From assembly GCF_041737845.1 (NCBI RefSeq), contig NZ_JBGSQX010000018.1, positions 62,001-126,000 on the forward strand: a DNA stretch of 64,000 bases. The letters are read 5' to 3'. This DNA comes from Desulfococcus sp041737845 (lineage in GTDB: Bacteria; Desulfobacterota; Desulfobacteria; Desulfobacterales; Desulfococcaceae). The notes beneath the pieces are model-generated. The model made no database searches. It saw only the letters and a program-made list of their open reading frames with translations, and had not been told where the DNA came from. The translations under genes and the position numbers were made by a program. Position 1 is the stretch's first letter. The number at the start of each line of letters is the position of its first letter. This document shows, one piece after another, positions 25,216-34,403 of this stretch.

Positions 25216-25571
25216 CTACAAGCCTCCTCCTGTTTCGTTCGGCCTCCGCCCGGGTTTCCCGCGGCGGTCACCATCTCTTGGTTAGAATGATTCCGCACCT
25301 CTTTAAGGCAAAACTTCTCAATGATGGAAGGACCATATTTATTATAAAACCATTTCTTTGTCAAAAACTTTATCGCGCCCGAATCAGGAGCGTTCGGGAA
25401 AAAAGACCCGGGGGAATTTGCGGAACCGGCCCCTTTTCGAATGAGGTAACACGCCATCTGTTCAAGCCGAATGTCAGGGATGCGGGAGACGCTGCGCCCC
25501 ATGAATCCAGCAGGCTGCTCCCTGTCTTGACCGGAATCAGGGCCTGCCAGACTGCGGTGGTTGCTGCCGCT
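25216..25571. other. 356-base intergenic region
   Basis: Between the cytochrome c3 start and the tupC stop. It holds a probable c3 promoter (25336-25364). I see no further gene and no clear terminator for the tup operon. Confidence 0.4.
25336..25364 (-). promoter_or_regulatory. Probable promoter of the cytochrome c3 gene
   Basis: Minus strand TTGACA (25359-25364), 17 bases, then TAAATA (25336-25341) in AT-rich DNA, about 120 bases before the ATG. The -35 is perfect; the -10 is weak. Confidence 0.45.
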
Positions 25572-26582
25572 TCACAGGATTCGAATGCCATGGGCCGGAC
25601 AGTACACCCCGATCTGCACGCCGACGCGAAGCCCGAGCGACGCATAGGCCTCGCGCCTCATAAGAACACTCAGGTGGATGCCGATATCCACCACTACCCG
25701 GATTCCATCGGACTGATCGGTGATCTGAACGATCCGCCCTGTAAAGACGCCCTCCCCGGCCGGAGGCGCCTCACCATGAGGGACGATCACGATCTGCTCC
25801 GGATGGACGGCAATCGAAACAGACATCCTGTCGGTCGGGGGAATGGGAAAAGCCGCCCCTTCGCTCACCCGGCAAACGCAGCGATCGTTGCGGCGAACCA
25901 CCTTTCCGTAAAAAATATTATCGCTTGCCGACGCTCCCGGGCGGCCGTTGAACAATAGAATCCGATCCTCGACCAACCTGGATGCCTGAAGCAGATTATG
26001 CGTGGCAATGACGATTGAAATGCGGCGATCCGCATGAAGGTCGCGGATGATGCTTTCGATGGCGGCCTGACTGCCGGCATCGACACTGGCCGTGGGCTCG
26101 TCGAACAGGATCACTCTGGGTGAACAGGCAAGTGCCCTGGCGATGGCGACCCGCTGGGTCTCGCCGCCTGAAAGCCCGGCACCGGGTGCATTTTGCAGGT
26201 GGCGCATCCCGACCCGGTCCAGGGTCTCTTCGACCATCCGGGTCCGATCCTTTTTGGGAACCTTTCGGATCTTGAGACCGAACTCTACATTGCGATGGAC
26301 CGTGGTCGAAAACATGATGGGGTGCTGATTGACCAGCACGATCTCGCGGCGAAGGGGCTGAAGGCTTCTTTCTGAAAAGTCCACCGGGCGACCATGATAC
26401 CATACAGCGCCCGTCGAGGGTTTCTCGAGAAATGCCAGAATGGAAAGGAGGGTGGTTTTTCCGGAACCGTTGGGCCCCATGAGGCCGTATATTCTCCCCT
26501 GTTCCATGGACAGCTCCGGGATATCCAGGACGGTCCGGTCGTCGTAGACCCTGGTCAGGTTTCGAAGCGAATAGAGGGTCAA
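25572..26582 (-). CDS. tupC: Tungstate ABC transporter ATP-binding protein
   Basis: 336 residues. Walker A GPNGSGKTTLLS near residue 37, signature LSGGETQRVAIARALA, Walker B VILFDEPTASVD. After residue 250 a TOBE/Mop-like domain follows (VFTGRIVQITDQSDG), which may bind oxyanion and give feedback inhibition. It energises uptake of tungstate (or molybdate) with TupA and TupB. Its ATG overlaps the stop of tupB by four bases, so the two are translationally coupled. Tungsten would serve formate dehydrogenases and aldehyde oxidoreductases, typical in these anaerobes. Confidence 0.9.
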   Translation of the reverse strand: MTLYSLRNLTRVYDDRTVLDIPELSMEQGRIYGLMGPNGSGKTTLLSILAFLEKPSTGAVWYHGRPVDFSERSLQPLRREIVLVNQHPIMFSTTVHRNVEFGLKIRKVPKKDRTRMVEETLDRVGMRHLQNAPGAGLSGGETQRVAIARALACSPRVILFDEPTASVDAGSQAAIESIIRDLHADRRISIVIATHNLLQASRLVEDRILLFNGRPGASASDNIFYGKVVRRNDRCVCRVSEGAAFPIPPTDRMSVSIAVHPEQIVIVPHGEAPPAGEGVFTGRIVQITDQSDGIRVVVDIGIHLSVLMRREAYASLGLRVGVQIGVYCPAHGIRIL

Positions 26583-27313
26583 TTCGACGACATCCTTCCC
26601 TGAAAATAGTTCAGGAGCACATTGATAAAGAGGCTGATGGTCATCAGAATCATGCCGAGGGCAATCGCCAGAACGAACTCTCCCTTGTCATACTCCAGCG
26701 CCATGGCGGTAGTCATCGTCCGGGTGAATCCCCGGGCGTTTCCGCCCAGCATCATGCTGATGCCGATCTCCGAAATCACCCGCCCGAATCCCCCGACCAC
26801 GGCGGAAACAATCCCGAACCGGGCCTCCATCAGCAGGATCCCCAGGGTTTGAAACCGGTCCGCCCCCAGGGTCATGGCGGTCAAGCGATACCGCCGGTCG
26901 ATCCGGCTGATGGCGGAGATCGTAAAGGTTGTAATAATCGGTATGATGAGGATGATCTGGCCTATGACAATGGCTTTTTGGGTGTAAAGCAACCCTAAAT
27001 TTCCAAAAATTCCCTTTCTGGAGATCAGTGCATAGACAAACAGGCCGATGACCACCGTCGGCAAGGCGAGCAGGGTATTCAATACCGTAATCACCGCCCG
27101 CTTTCCCCTGAAGCGGTTGACGGCGATGCCTATTCCCAGGGGCACTCCGATCATTGAAGAGACCAGGCTGGCGGTGATGCTCACATTGAGGGAGACGCCG
27201 ACAATGCTGAGGAGATCCGGATCCAGACGCCTCATCATCATCAACGCGGAGACGATGCTATCCAGGAAGAATTCCATAACAGGAAGGATATCCATGGCAA
27301 ACCGGGACAGCAT
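26579..27313 (-). CDS. tupB: Tungstate ABC transporter permease
   Basis: 244 residues with about five or six membrane helices. The permease-ATPase contact loop is visible in the segment AMTLGADRFQTLGILLMEARFG, quoted here as AMTLGADRFQTL, followed by GFGRVISEIGISMMLGGNARG. Together with tupA and tupC it forms a complete operon. ATG 27313 gives a short N-terminal extension; Met at 27295 is an alternative start. Ribosome site is not clear at either. Confidence 0.9.
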   Translation of the reverse strand: MLSRFAMDILPVMEFFLDSIVSALMMMRRLDPDLLSIVGVSLNVSITASLVSSMIGVPLGIGIAVNRFRGKRAVITVLNTLLALPTVVIGLFVYALISRKGIFGNLGLLYTQKAIVIGQIILIIPIITTFTISAISRIDRRYRLTAMTLGADRFQTLGILLMEARFGIVSAVVGGFGRVISEIGISMMLGGNARGFTRTMTTAMALEYDKGEFVLAIALGMILMTISLFINVLLNYFQGRMSSN

Positions 27314-27350
27314 CAGGCCGCCCCGGCTGGATCAATGGTTCGGAAGCCGA

Positions 27351-28256
27351 TTACTTGACATTGGGGATGGCGTCGGGAAAAAAAAGCTGCTGCCCGTGAA
27401 CCTTGTAGTCGGCGATCAGGGACTGCCCCCTGGGAGACACCAGCCACCGGGCAAAGGCATCGGCCAGATCATATCGTATCGGCGGAGTTGAATCCTTGAA
27501 CTTTTCGGGGTTTACCGGGATGACACCGTATGGATTGTAAAGCGACGGGTCCCCTTCACTCAACACCTCCAGCCCAAGCCCCTCTTTCCTCCCCAATTTA
27601 TATTGGATATAGGTCCCCCGATCCGCCAGGGTATAGGCCTGTTTTTCATCGGCAAAGACGAGGGCCTTTCCCATCCCCTGCCCGATGGACATATACCACT
27701 TTCCCAGGCCGTCCGGGTGGACAAAGTGGATCTCTTTGGTTTTCCCCTCTGAGGAGACCGTCTGCTTCACGGTCTGCAGCGGCAGCCCCGTCCCCTTCCA
27801 CAACTCCTGCTCCTTGCTGTGGGTGCCGGAGTCATCCCCCCTCGAAACAAACATGGCCCCGGCCGCGGCGATCTTTTTCATGGCGCCGACCGCATCTTTC
27901 ATGCCGCCTACCCCGGCAGGGTCATTTTTCGGCCCCAAGAGGATAAAATCATTGTGCATCACCGGATAACGCTTGGTGCCGTATCCCTCCTCGACAAATT
28001 TCCGCTCGCGCTCAATGTCGTGGACAAAAACCACGTCCACATTGCCGTCCATGCCGTCCCGGATGGCGGCGCCGGTTCCCTTTGCGATGACCTTGACCTC
28101 CATGCCGGTGTCCTTCTGAAGCTCCGGAAGCAGTACATCCAGCAATCCCGAGGACTCGGTGCTGGTTGTTGTCGACATCTTGATGACCTTATCCGCGCTG
28201 TAGCCCTCCGTGGCGCCGATCAGGCAAAACAGACAAATGATCCATCCATTTTTCAT
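27351..28256 (-). CDS. tupA: Tungstate-binding periplasmic protein
   Basis: 301 residues from ATG 28256, preceded by AAAGGAAAA. A signal peptide (about 1-20, ending near GYSA-DK) exports it. The mature start TTSTESSGLLDVLLP and the following AKGTGAAIRDGMDGNVDVVFVHD (in part) are the TupA oxyanion-binding pattern, in which the TTST and GTG segments hold tungstate. It also shows FVSRGDDSGTHSKE, typical of the family. First gene of tupABC. Discrimination of tungstate over molybdate is inferred from family membership. Confidence 0.92.
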   Translation of the reverse strand: MKNGWIICLFCLIGATEGYSADKVIKMSTTTSTESSGLLDVLLPELQKDTGMEVKVIAKGTGAAIRDGMDGNVDVVFVHDIERERKFVEEGYGTKRYPVMHNDFILLGPKNDPAGVGGMKDAVGAMKKIAAAGAMFVSRGDDSGTHSKEQELWKGTGLPLQTVKQTVSSEGKTKEIHFVHPDGLGKWYMSIGQGMGKALVFADEKQAYTLADRGTYIQYKLGRKEGLGLEVLSEGDPSLYNPYGVIPVNPEKFKDSTPPIRYDLADAFARWLVSPRGQSLIADYKVHGQQLFFPDAIPNVK

Positions 28257-28317
28257 CTTTTTTCCTTTCACGAATCGGGGTAACAGGTATGTTTCTTATC
28301 CGAAGATATCCGTCCAT

Positions 28318-28336
28318 ATCATAAATTTTATATGAT
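28318..28336. promoter_or_regulatory. Inverted repeat upstream of tupA
   Basis: ATCATA (28318-28323) and TATGAT (28331-28336) form a short palindrome around seven A/T bases, about 60 bases before tupA. It could be a regulator site such as for a ModE/TunR-like protein, but the sequence is short and AT-rich. Confidence 0.3.
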
Positions 28337-28435
28337 TCATAGATATCAGAAAGAAAAAACCAATATCACCCCAAACATACGGGAAAGGATACTCCTTTGC
28401 TGTATCGATTCGAAATCGGCGGTTTCTATGGAAGC

Positions 28436-29350
28436 CTACAGCAATTTCAAATGCCTTGCATGGTCATACACCTGCCGGGCCAGTCGGACCGTCGCCTGGT
28501 CCACCATCCGCCCCTCCACCGCCACCGCCCCGCGGCCTCGGGACGCCGCATCGCCGAAAGCATCCAGCACCTTGACCGCCAGATCGATATCCGCCTGTGA
28601 CGGCGTGAACACGCGGTTGACGATCTCGATCTGCCCTGGATGGATCGCCCATTTCCCATCGCACCCGATGGCGCAGGCCATGACGGCGGAGCGCTCCAGC
28701 CCTTCTACGTCCGTAAAATTCCCGTAAGGCGCGTCGATGGCCATCAAGCCGCGGGCTTTGGCCGCCATGATCATGCGGCTCAGGGCAAAATGCCACCGGT
28801 GGCCAGGATAGAGCGCCTCCTCCTTCTCGCCGTGACCGGAAATCGACACCAGACGGGCGCCGATGGATGCGGAATAATCGGCGATGCCAAAGACCAGGCT
28901 GACCAGACGGTCACTGGCGGCTGCGATATCCGATACGGCATCCATGCCCCGGGCGGTCTCGATGGATGCCTCGATCCCGACGCGCCTGGAAAATCCCTTG
29001 GCCATTTCAATGCCGTCCATCATCCGGTCCACGAAGTGGATGTCTCCCGGTGCGTTGACCTTTGGAACGACCACCGAATCCACCCGGTCGCCGCAGCTTT
29101 CGACAACCGCCAGGAGATCGCGGTAGGCAAAGGGGGTATCCAGGCCGTTGACGCGGACGGTGACGACCTTCCCGCCCCAGTCCATCGCCTCCAGCGAACG
29201 GACCACCTGGTCCCGGGCCGCATCCTTCTGGTCCGCGGGGACGCTGTCCTCCAGATCGAGCATCACCACGTCGGCATGGCTCTGTCCGGCCTTGAGATGC
29301 ATTTTTTCCACATGACCGGGAACGGATAAAACAGAACGCCTCGGCTTCAT
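28436..29350 (-). CDS. HpcH/HpaI-family lyase (CitE-like, citramalyl- or malyl-CoA lyase type)
   Basis: 304 residues from ATG 29350 (AGGAGAGG upstream). The start RRSVLSVPGHVEKM, then MLDLEDSVP, VRVNGLDTP and VVPKVN, with IEASIETARGM and WAIHPGQIEIVN, are the TIM-barrel CitE family motifs; Glu and Asp in the LEDS and IET regions bind Mg2+. Members cleave citryl-, malyl-, methylmalyl- or citramalyl-CoA to acetyl-CoA or propionyl-CoA and a keto acid. No citrate lyase alpha or gamma genes are near, so a CoA-thioester lyase is likelier than citrate lyase. Transcribed from its own strong promoter. Confidence 0.87.
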   Translation of the reverse strand: MKPRRSVLSVPGHVEKMHLKAGQSHADVVMLDLEDSVPADQKDAARDQVVRSLEAMDWGGKVVTVRVNGLDTPFAYRDLLAVVESCGDRVDSVVVPKVNAPGDIHFVDRMMDGIEMAKGFSRRVGIEASIETARGMDAVSDIAAASDRLVSLVFGIADYSASIGARLVSISGHGEKEEALYPGHRWHFALSRMIMAAKARGLMAIDAPYGNFTDVEGLERSAVMACAIGCDGKWAIHPGQIEIVNRVFTPSQADIDLAVKVLDAFGDAASRGRGAVAVEGRMVDQATVRLARQVYDHARHLKLL

Positions 29351-29471
29351 GGATGATTCCTCTCCTGAAAGATTGCGGCGGAAACCCCGACTTTGGTTGC
29401 AGAGATAAAAAATGTCGACTCGATCCAACGGCGCCCATCAACAACAGGCGACGGCAAGATGCTTCGGAGGG

Positions 29472-29500
29472 TTATAGATAACAGGTAAGTGTTTGTCAAG
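29472..29500 (-). promoter_or_regulatory. Sigma-70-type promoter of the CitE-like gene
   Basis: Minus strand TTGACA (29495-29500), 17 bases, TATAAC (29472-29477). Near-consensus, about 120 bases upstream of ATG 29350. Confidence 0.65.
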
Positions 29501-29514
29501 AAAGGGTTATAACG

Positions 29515-29551
29515 AAAAAAGGCCGGCACATCGCACAGATATGCCGGCCTG
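29515..29551 (-). terminator. Intrinsic terminator after the first acyl-CoA synthetase
   Basis: On the minus strand AGGCCGGCA and TGCCGGCCT arms are followed by TTTTTT. It ends the gene at 29609-31516, whose stop is 57 bases before it, just upstream of the promoter of the CitE-like gene. Confidence 0.85.
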
Positions 29552-29608
29552 GCTTCATGAAAGAGACCTGCGTTCCCGCAAAATGAGATCCCCTCCCGCG
29601 CAGCAGGA

Positions 29609-31516
29609 TCAGTCCTTCCGGGCCTTTGCCAGACCGATGGCGGACAGGGCCTCCGCCATCTCATTCAGGGTGGTCGGATCATCAATGGTCGCCGGAACCT
29701 TGTATTCCTGATTATCGGCGATCTTCTGGATCGTCCCCCTCAGGATCTTGCCGGAACGCGTTTTGGGAAGGCGCTTGACCACCGTCGCCTTTTTAAAGGC
29801 GGCCACCGGCCCGATGCGATCCCGGACCATCTTGACCACCTCTTGAATAATTTCTTCCTGGCTCCGGGTAACGCCGGCATTGAGGACCAGGAAGCCGATG
29901 GGAATCTGGCCCTTCAGGTTGTCCGCCACGCCCAATACCGCGCATTCGGCCACATCGGGATGATCTGCCAGGACCTCCTCCATGGCGCCGGTGGACAGGC
30001 GGTGGCCCGCGACGTTGATGATGTCGTCCGTGCGCGACATGACGTAGACGTAGCCATCCTCATCCACATACCCCGCATCTGCGGTCTTGTAATAGCCGGG
30101 GTATTCCGCGAGGTAGGATTCCACGAACCGCTTGTCGTTCTGCCAGAGGGTCGGCAGGGTTCCCGGCGGCAGCGGCAATTTGACCGAGAGCGCGCCGATT
30201 TCGCCCGGAGCCTTCTTGTTGCATGCCTCGTCCAGGGCCTGCACATCCCAACCCGGCACGCCCTTGGTGGGGGAGCCGTACTTCACCGGGAAATGGTGCA
30301 GCCCCATGCAGTTGGCGGCAATGGCCCAGCCGGTTTCGGTCTGCCACCAGTGGTCGATGACCGGGACCTTCAGGTTTCTTTCGGACCATTGGATGGTATC
30401 CGGATCCGATCGCTCGCCGGCAAGAAAAAGGATCTTGAAGCACGACAGGTCGTAGTTTTTGATCAGCAGCCCCCGGGGATCTTCGCGTTTGATCGCCCGG
30501 TATGCGGTCGGCGCGGTAAACATGCACTTGACCTTGTGCTGGGAGATGACCCGCCAGAAAACGCCGGCGTCCGGAGTCCCCACCGGCTTGCCCTCGAAAA
30601 AGACGGTGGTGCATCCCTTGAACAGCGGCGCATAGACAATGTAGGAATGGCCCACGACCCAGCCGACATCAGAGGCCGCCCACCATACGTCGTCTTCATC
30701 GATGTCGTAGATCGCCTTCATGGTCCATTTCAGCGCGACCGCGTGTCCGCCGTTGTCGCGGACGACGCCCTTGGGCTGACCCGTGGTGCCGGACGTGTAG
30801 AGGATATACAGCGGATCCGTGGCGGCAACGGGCACACATGCGGCAGGCTTGGCATCGGCCATGGCCTGGACCCAGTCTATGTCGCGTCCGGGCGTGAGGG
30901 GGGCGGTTTCCTGGGGACGCTGGAAGATGATGCACTTTTCGGGTTTTACGGATGAAAATTCAATCGCTTCGTCCAGGAGGGGCTTGTATTTGATGACCCG
31001 CTGCACCTCGATGCCGCAGGAAGCCGACACGATGACTTTGGGTGCCGCGTCGTTGATGCGGGTGGCCAGCTCCTTTGCCGCAAAGCCGCCGAAGACGACG
31101 GAATGAATGGCGCCGATGCGCGCGCAGGCCAGCATGGCGATGGCAGCCTCCGGGATCATGGGCATATAAATAATCACCCGGTCTCCCTTGACCACGCCCT
31201 GGGTCGTGAGGACGCCGGCGAATTTCGCAACCTCATCCCGCAGTTCACTGTAGGTATACTTCTTGATCGTGTTGGTCACCGGGCTGTCATAGATCAGCGC
31301 GACCCTGCCCCCCCTTCCCCTTTCGATGTGGACATCCAGGGCATTGTAGCAGGTATTCAGCTCTCCGCCCGAAAACCAGCGGTACATGGGCTTATTGGAA
31401 TCGTCCAGCACCTTGTCGTATTTTTTATACCAGTGGATCTCCTCCGCCGCCTTGCCCCAGAACCCTTCAGGATCTTTGATGGACTGCTGAAACGCCTCAT
31501 CGTACAGGTTGGTCAT
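29609..31516 (-). CDS. Acetyl/propionyl-CoA synthetase, PrpE-like (copy 1)
   Basis: 635 residues, the length of acetyl-CoA synthetases. Motifs: YILYTSGTTGQPKGVVRD near residue 248, WWAASDVGWVVGHSYIVY, the WWQTETGW adenylate motif, GYYKTADAGYVDEDGY, and the catalytic, acetylatable lysine in KTRSGKILRG. The VRDNGGHAVALKW segment places it with PrpE/ACSS3-like propionyl-CoA synthetases rather than AcsA. It activates acetate, propionate or butyrate with ATP. It follows a near copy (31944-33848) in tandem but has its own promoter and palindrome, and a terminator closes each gene. Confidence 0.93.
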   Translation of the reverse strand: MTNLYDEAFQQSIKDPEGFWGKAAEEIHWYKKYDKVLDDSNKPMYRWFSGGELNTCYNALDVHIERGRGGRVALIYDSPVTNTIKKYTYSELRDEVAKFAGVLTTQGVVKGDRVIIYMPMIPEAAIAMLACARIGAIHSVVFGGFAAKELATRINDAAPKVIVSASCGIEVQRVIKYKPLLDEAIEFSSVKPEKCIIFQRPQETAPLTPGRDIDWVQAMADAKPAACVPVAATDPLYILYTSGTTGQPKGVVRDNGGHAVALKWTMKAIYDIDEDDVWWAASDVGWVVGHSYIVYAPLFKGCTTVFFEGKPVGTPDAGVFWRVISQHKVKCMFTAPTAYRAIKREDPRGLLIKNYDLSCFKILFLAGERSDPDTIQWSERNLKVPVIDHWWQTETGWAIAANCMGLHHFPVKYGSPTKGVPGWDVQALDEACNKKAPGEIGALSVKLPLPPGTLPTLWQNDKRFVESYLAEYPGYYKTADAGYVDEDGYVYVMSRTDDIINVAGHRLSTGAMEEVLADHPDVAECAVLGVADNLKGQIPIGFLVLNAGVTRSQEEIIQEVVKMVRDRIGPVAAFKKATVVKRLPKTRSGKILRGTIQKIADNQEYKVPATIDDPTTLNEMAEALSAIGLAKARKD

Positions 31517-31711
31517 GCTTCATCTCCCTTTGCTGAATTTACGTGAACCGCTATTTTTTCGGCGCTACGCCGCCAATGATGGGGTTGCCGCCCGCTGCGC
31601 ACCACAGCAGACCGCGGCCCGGCAAGATAAAACTGAGCGATCGATAAATATTTAACAAAAAAAGATGCACGGGTTCGGCGTTGATCCTCCTCCCCCTTTC
31701 ACAAGCCATTT

Positions 31712-31729
31712 ATTGAACGAACGCTCAAT
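31712..31729. promoter_or_regulatory. Operator-like imperfect palindrome ATTGAACGAACGCTCAAT
   Basis: An 18-base near-palindrome just downstream of the promoter at 31746-31775. Its minus strand, ATTGAGCGTTCGTTCAAT, carries the GAGCG half-site found twice in front of the ligase operon at 11.8 kb, so the same regulator may act at both. Confidence 0.5.
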
Positions 31730-31745
31730 CATAATTTGCGGTCAC

Positions 31746-31775
31746 TATCTAACTAAAAAATGTTAACTTTGTCAA
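31746..31775 (-). promoter_or_regulatory. Probable promoter of acyl-CoA synthetase copy 1
   Basis: Minus strand TTGACA (31770-31775), 18 bases, TAGATA (31746-31751), in very AT-rich DNA, followed by the palindrome at 31712. Confidence 0.5.
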
Positions 31776-31825
31776 ACTATTTTTTTGAATGGCATTTAGC
31801 CTTAATCGCGGACGTACACGAAGAA

Positions 31826-31866
31826 CAAAAAAGATGCCGGCAAGCATCATCTCGTCGGCATCTTTT
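31826..31866 (-). terminator. Intrinsic terminator after acyl-CoA synthetase copy 2
   Basis: AAAAGATGCCG and CGGCATCTTTT form an 11-bp stem with a 16-base loop; on the minus strand the stem is followed by further T residues. It lies about 80 bases after the stop at 31944. Confidence 0.75.
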
Positions 31867-31943
31867 GGGTTGTATCCCCGCTTTCCGGGGCAGGATGGTT
31901 TCTATCGGGTCATGCGTCTATGTCATGGCGACGGCGACACCGC

Positions 31944-33848
31944 CTACTTTCTGGCCCCGGCAAGCCCGATGGATTTCAGGGCCTCTTCCATTTCGTTCAG
32001 AATCGTCGGGTCGTCGATAGTCGCGGGGACATTGTATGCCTGATTGTCAGCGATCTTTTGAATGGTTCCCCTCAGAATCTTTCCGGAACGGGTCTTGGGC
32101 AGGCGCTTGACCACCGTCGCGGTTTTGAAGGCGGCCACCGGCCCGATGCGGTCCCGGACCATATTGACGACTTCCTTGACGATCTCTTCATTCGCCTTCG
32201 ACACCCCCGCTTTCAGAACCAGGAACCCGACCGGCACCTGCCCCTTGAGACTGTCTCCCACCCCAAGCACCGCACACTCGGCGACATCCGGGTGGTCGGA
32301 TAAGACCTCTTCCATGGCGCCGGTGGAGAGGCGGTGTCCGGCGACGTTGATGATGTCGTCGGTCCGGGACATGACGTAGACATATCCATTCTCATCGATA
32401 TAGCCGGCGTCGGCCGTTTTATAGTATCCCGGAAATTCATCCAGATAGGATTCCTTGTATCGCTCGTCATTCTGATACAATGTCGGGAGGCTGCCCGGGG
32501 GAAGAGGCAGTTTGACGACCAGTGCCCCGATTTCCCCGGGACCGACCTGTTTGCATTCGGGGTCCAATACCTGAACGTTCCATCCCGGCGCCGCTTTGGT
32601 CGGCGACCCGTATATCACCGGGAAGCGATGCAGCCCCATGCAGTTGGCGCAGATGGCCCAGCCGGTTTCCGTCTGCCACCAATGGTCGATGACGGGCACC
32701 TTCAGATTTTCCTCGGACCATTTGATGGTATCCGGATCGGAGCGCTCTCCCGCGAGAAAAAGAATCCTGAAGTTGGAAAGATCATATTTTTTGATAAATT
32801 CGCCCTTGGGATCATCCCGCTTGATTGCCCGGAATGCCGTCGGCGCCGTGAAGAGGCTTTTGACGCCGTGTTCTGAAATGACCCGCCAGAATACGCCGGC
32901 ATCCGGGGTCCCGACAGGCTTGCCCTCGAACAGGATGGTGGTGCACCCCTTGAAGAGCGGGCCATACACGATATAGGAGTGCCCGACGACCCAGCCGACG
33001 TCGGATGCGGCCCAGTAGACATCCCCGGCATCCACGTCATAGATGTTTTTCATGGTCCATTTGAGGGCGACCACATGTCCGCCGTTGTCGCGGACCACGC
33101 CTTTGGGCTGGCCTGTGGTTCCCGAGGTATAAAGGATGTACAGCGGATCGGTTGCGGCAACCGGAACGCAGTCCGCCGGTTTGGCGGTTGCCATCACCTC
33201 ATTCCAGTCAAAATCCCGGCCGGCGATCATGGACGCCTTCTCCATGGGACGCTGGTATACGATGCATTTTTCCGGCTTGTGGGAGGAGAAATTGATGGCA
33301 TCGTCCAGGAGAGGCTTGTATTTGATCACCCGCTGCACCTCGATGCCGCAGGAGGCCGACACCATGACCTTGGGTTTTGCGTCCTGGATCCGGGTGGCCA
33401 GTTCCTTGGCGGCGAACCCCCCGAAGACCACGGAATGGATCGCGCCGATGCGCGCGCAGGCCAGCATGGCCATGGCCGCCTCCGGGATCATGGGCATGTA
33501 AATCAAAACCCGATCCCCTTTCACGACGCCCATCCCCGCCAGAACCCCCGCGAATTTCGCCACCTCGTCCCGGAGCTGGGTGTAGGTATATTTCTTGATG
33601 GTATTCGTCACGGGGCTGTCATAGATCATCGCAAGCTGATCCCCCCGCCCGTTGTCGACATGAAAATCCAGCGCATTGTAGCAAGTGTTGATCATGCCGC
33701 CGACAAACCATCGGTAAAAAGGCTTGTTGGAATCATCCAGCACCTTGTCCCACTTCTTGTACCAATGGCAGTCCTCAGCGGCTTTCCCCCAAAAACCCTC
33801 CGGGTCCGTCAATGATTGTTGGTAGGCCTCATCGTATAAATTGGTCAT
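31944..33848 (-). CDS. Acetyl/propionyl-CoA synthetase, PrpE-like (copy 2)
   Basis: 634 residues and closely similar to copy 1 along its whole length, with the same motifs (YTSGTTGQPKG, WWQTETGW, KTRSGKILRG), so a tandem duplication is clear. Differences are spread evenly, for example in the 200-225 region and the C-terminal tail, meaning the copies have diverged but both kept their frames and active-site residues. It activates acetate, propionate or butyrate. A separate promoter with an overlapping palindrome suggests control different from copy 1. Confidence 0.93.
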   Translation of the reverse strand: MTNLYDEAYQQSLTDPEGFWGKAAEDCHWYKKWDKVLDDSNKPFYRWFVGGMINTCYNALDFHVDNGRGDQLAMIYDSPVTNTIKKYTYTQLRDEVAKFAGVLAGMGVVKGDRVLIYMPMIPEAAMAMLACARIGAIHSVVFGGFAAKELATRIQDAKPKVMVSASCGIEVQRVIKYKPLLDDAINFSSHKPEKCIVYQRPMEKASMIAGRDFDWNEVMATAKPADCVPVAATDPLYILYTSGTTGQPKGVVRDNGGHVVALKWTMKNIYDVDAGDVYWAASDVGWVVGHSYIVYGPLFKGCTTILFEGKPVGTPDAGVFWRVISEHGVKSLFTAPTAFRAIKRDDPKGEFIKKYDLSNFRILFLAGERSDPDTIKWSEENLKVPVIDHWWQTETGWAICANCMGLHRFPVIYGSPTKAAPGWNVQVLDPECKQVGPGEIGALVVKLPLPPGSLPTLYQNDERYKESYLDEFPGYYKTADAGYIDENGYVYVMSRTDDIINVAGHRLSTGAMEEVLSDHPDVAECAVLGVGDSLKGQVPVGFLVLKAGVSKANEEIVKEVVNMVRDRIGPVAAFKTATVVKRLPKTRSGKILRGTIQKIADNQAYNVPATIDDPTILNEMEEALKSIGLAGARK

Positions 33849-33997
33849 GTTCCCTCACTCCTCATCTTGAACGGTTACTTCATGGGCCTCTCCGAATGGA
33901 GAAACCTGTTCCGCAGACCTCCGCGACACCTCCACCGAGCGCCGGCACCCAAGAGACTGTTGGCATATCCCGCACGATAGGATTTAATCTCTCATAG

Positions 33998-34027
33998 ACT
34001 ATAATCAAAAATCATTCTATATGTCAA
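33998..34027 (-). promoter_or_regulatory. Sigma-70-type promoter of acyl-CoA synthetase copy 2
   Basis: Minus strand TTGACA (34022-34027), 18 bases, TATAGT (33998-34003). Near-consensus, about 150 bases before ATG 33848. Confidence 0.6.
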
Positions 34028-34052
34028 GATAAAATAAATGAATGACATATAG
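34017..34052. promoter_or_regulatory. Operator-like inverted repeat over the -35 element
   Basis: CTATATGTCA (34017-34026) and TGACATATAG (34043-34052) are perfect 10-base arms with a 16-base AT-rich spacer. One arm covers most of the -35 box, so a bound protein would compete with RNA polymerase. Confidence 0.55.
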
Positions 34053-34403
34053 TATATTAAATGAGCATCCTGGCCCGGCATGTATCTCCTTTGGGTCGGT
34101 TTTGAGATGACGATTCGGATGCCCCGGCCCGGGGGAACACAGCCAGACCCGACGGGCAGCGAACCCACCCTGCCTGCAGAAAAAAACTCGATCCGGGCTT
34201 GCGACCCTGGCATTGTTTGCGGAAAAAATTATTTGGAGGATCAAGCTTGGGGCGTTTGGGTGCGGAAATGACCCGGGATTTTCTGAAAATACACGGGCGG
34301 CAAGGACGTTCAGGCGGCTGGGACCCGAAGCGGAAGCCAGGCGGCTGACCGCAGCTCGGGCATGGACGGATGTCCGGGTTTTTCGGAATGGACTGCCTTG
34401 GCT

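Larger units (their letters stand above)
31517..31943. other. 427-base control region between tandem synthetases
   Basis: Holds the terminator of copy 2, the promoter and palindrome of copy 1, and an untranslated leader of about 200 bases. No gene is seen. Confidence 0.55.
33849..34403. other. 555-base intergenic region
   Basis: Lies upstream of synthetase copy 2 and downstream of the LUD gene. It holds the promoter and palindrome at 33998-34052. Between 34060 and 34403 I see no gene; short open frames look random. Confidence 0.45.
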
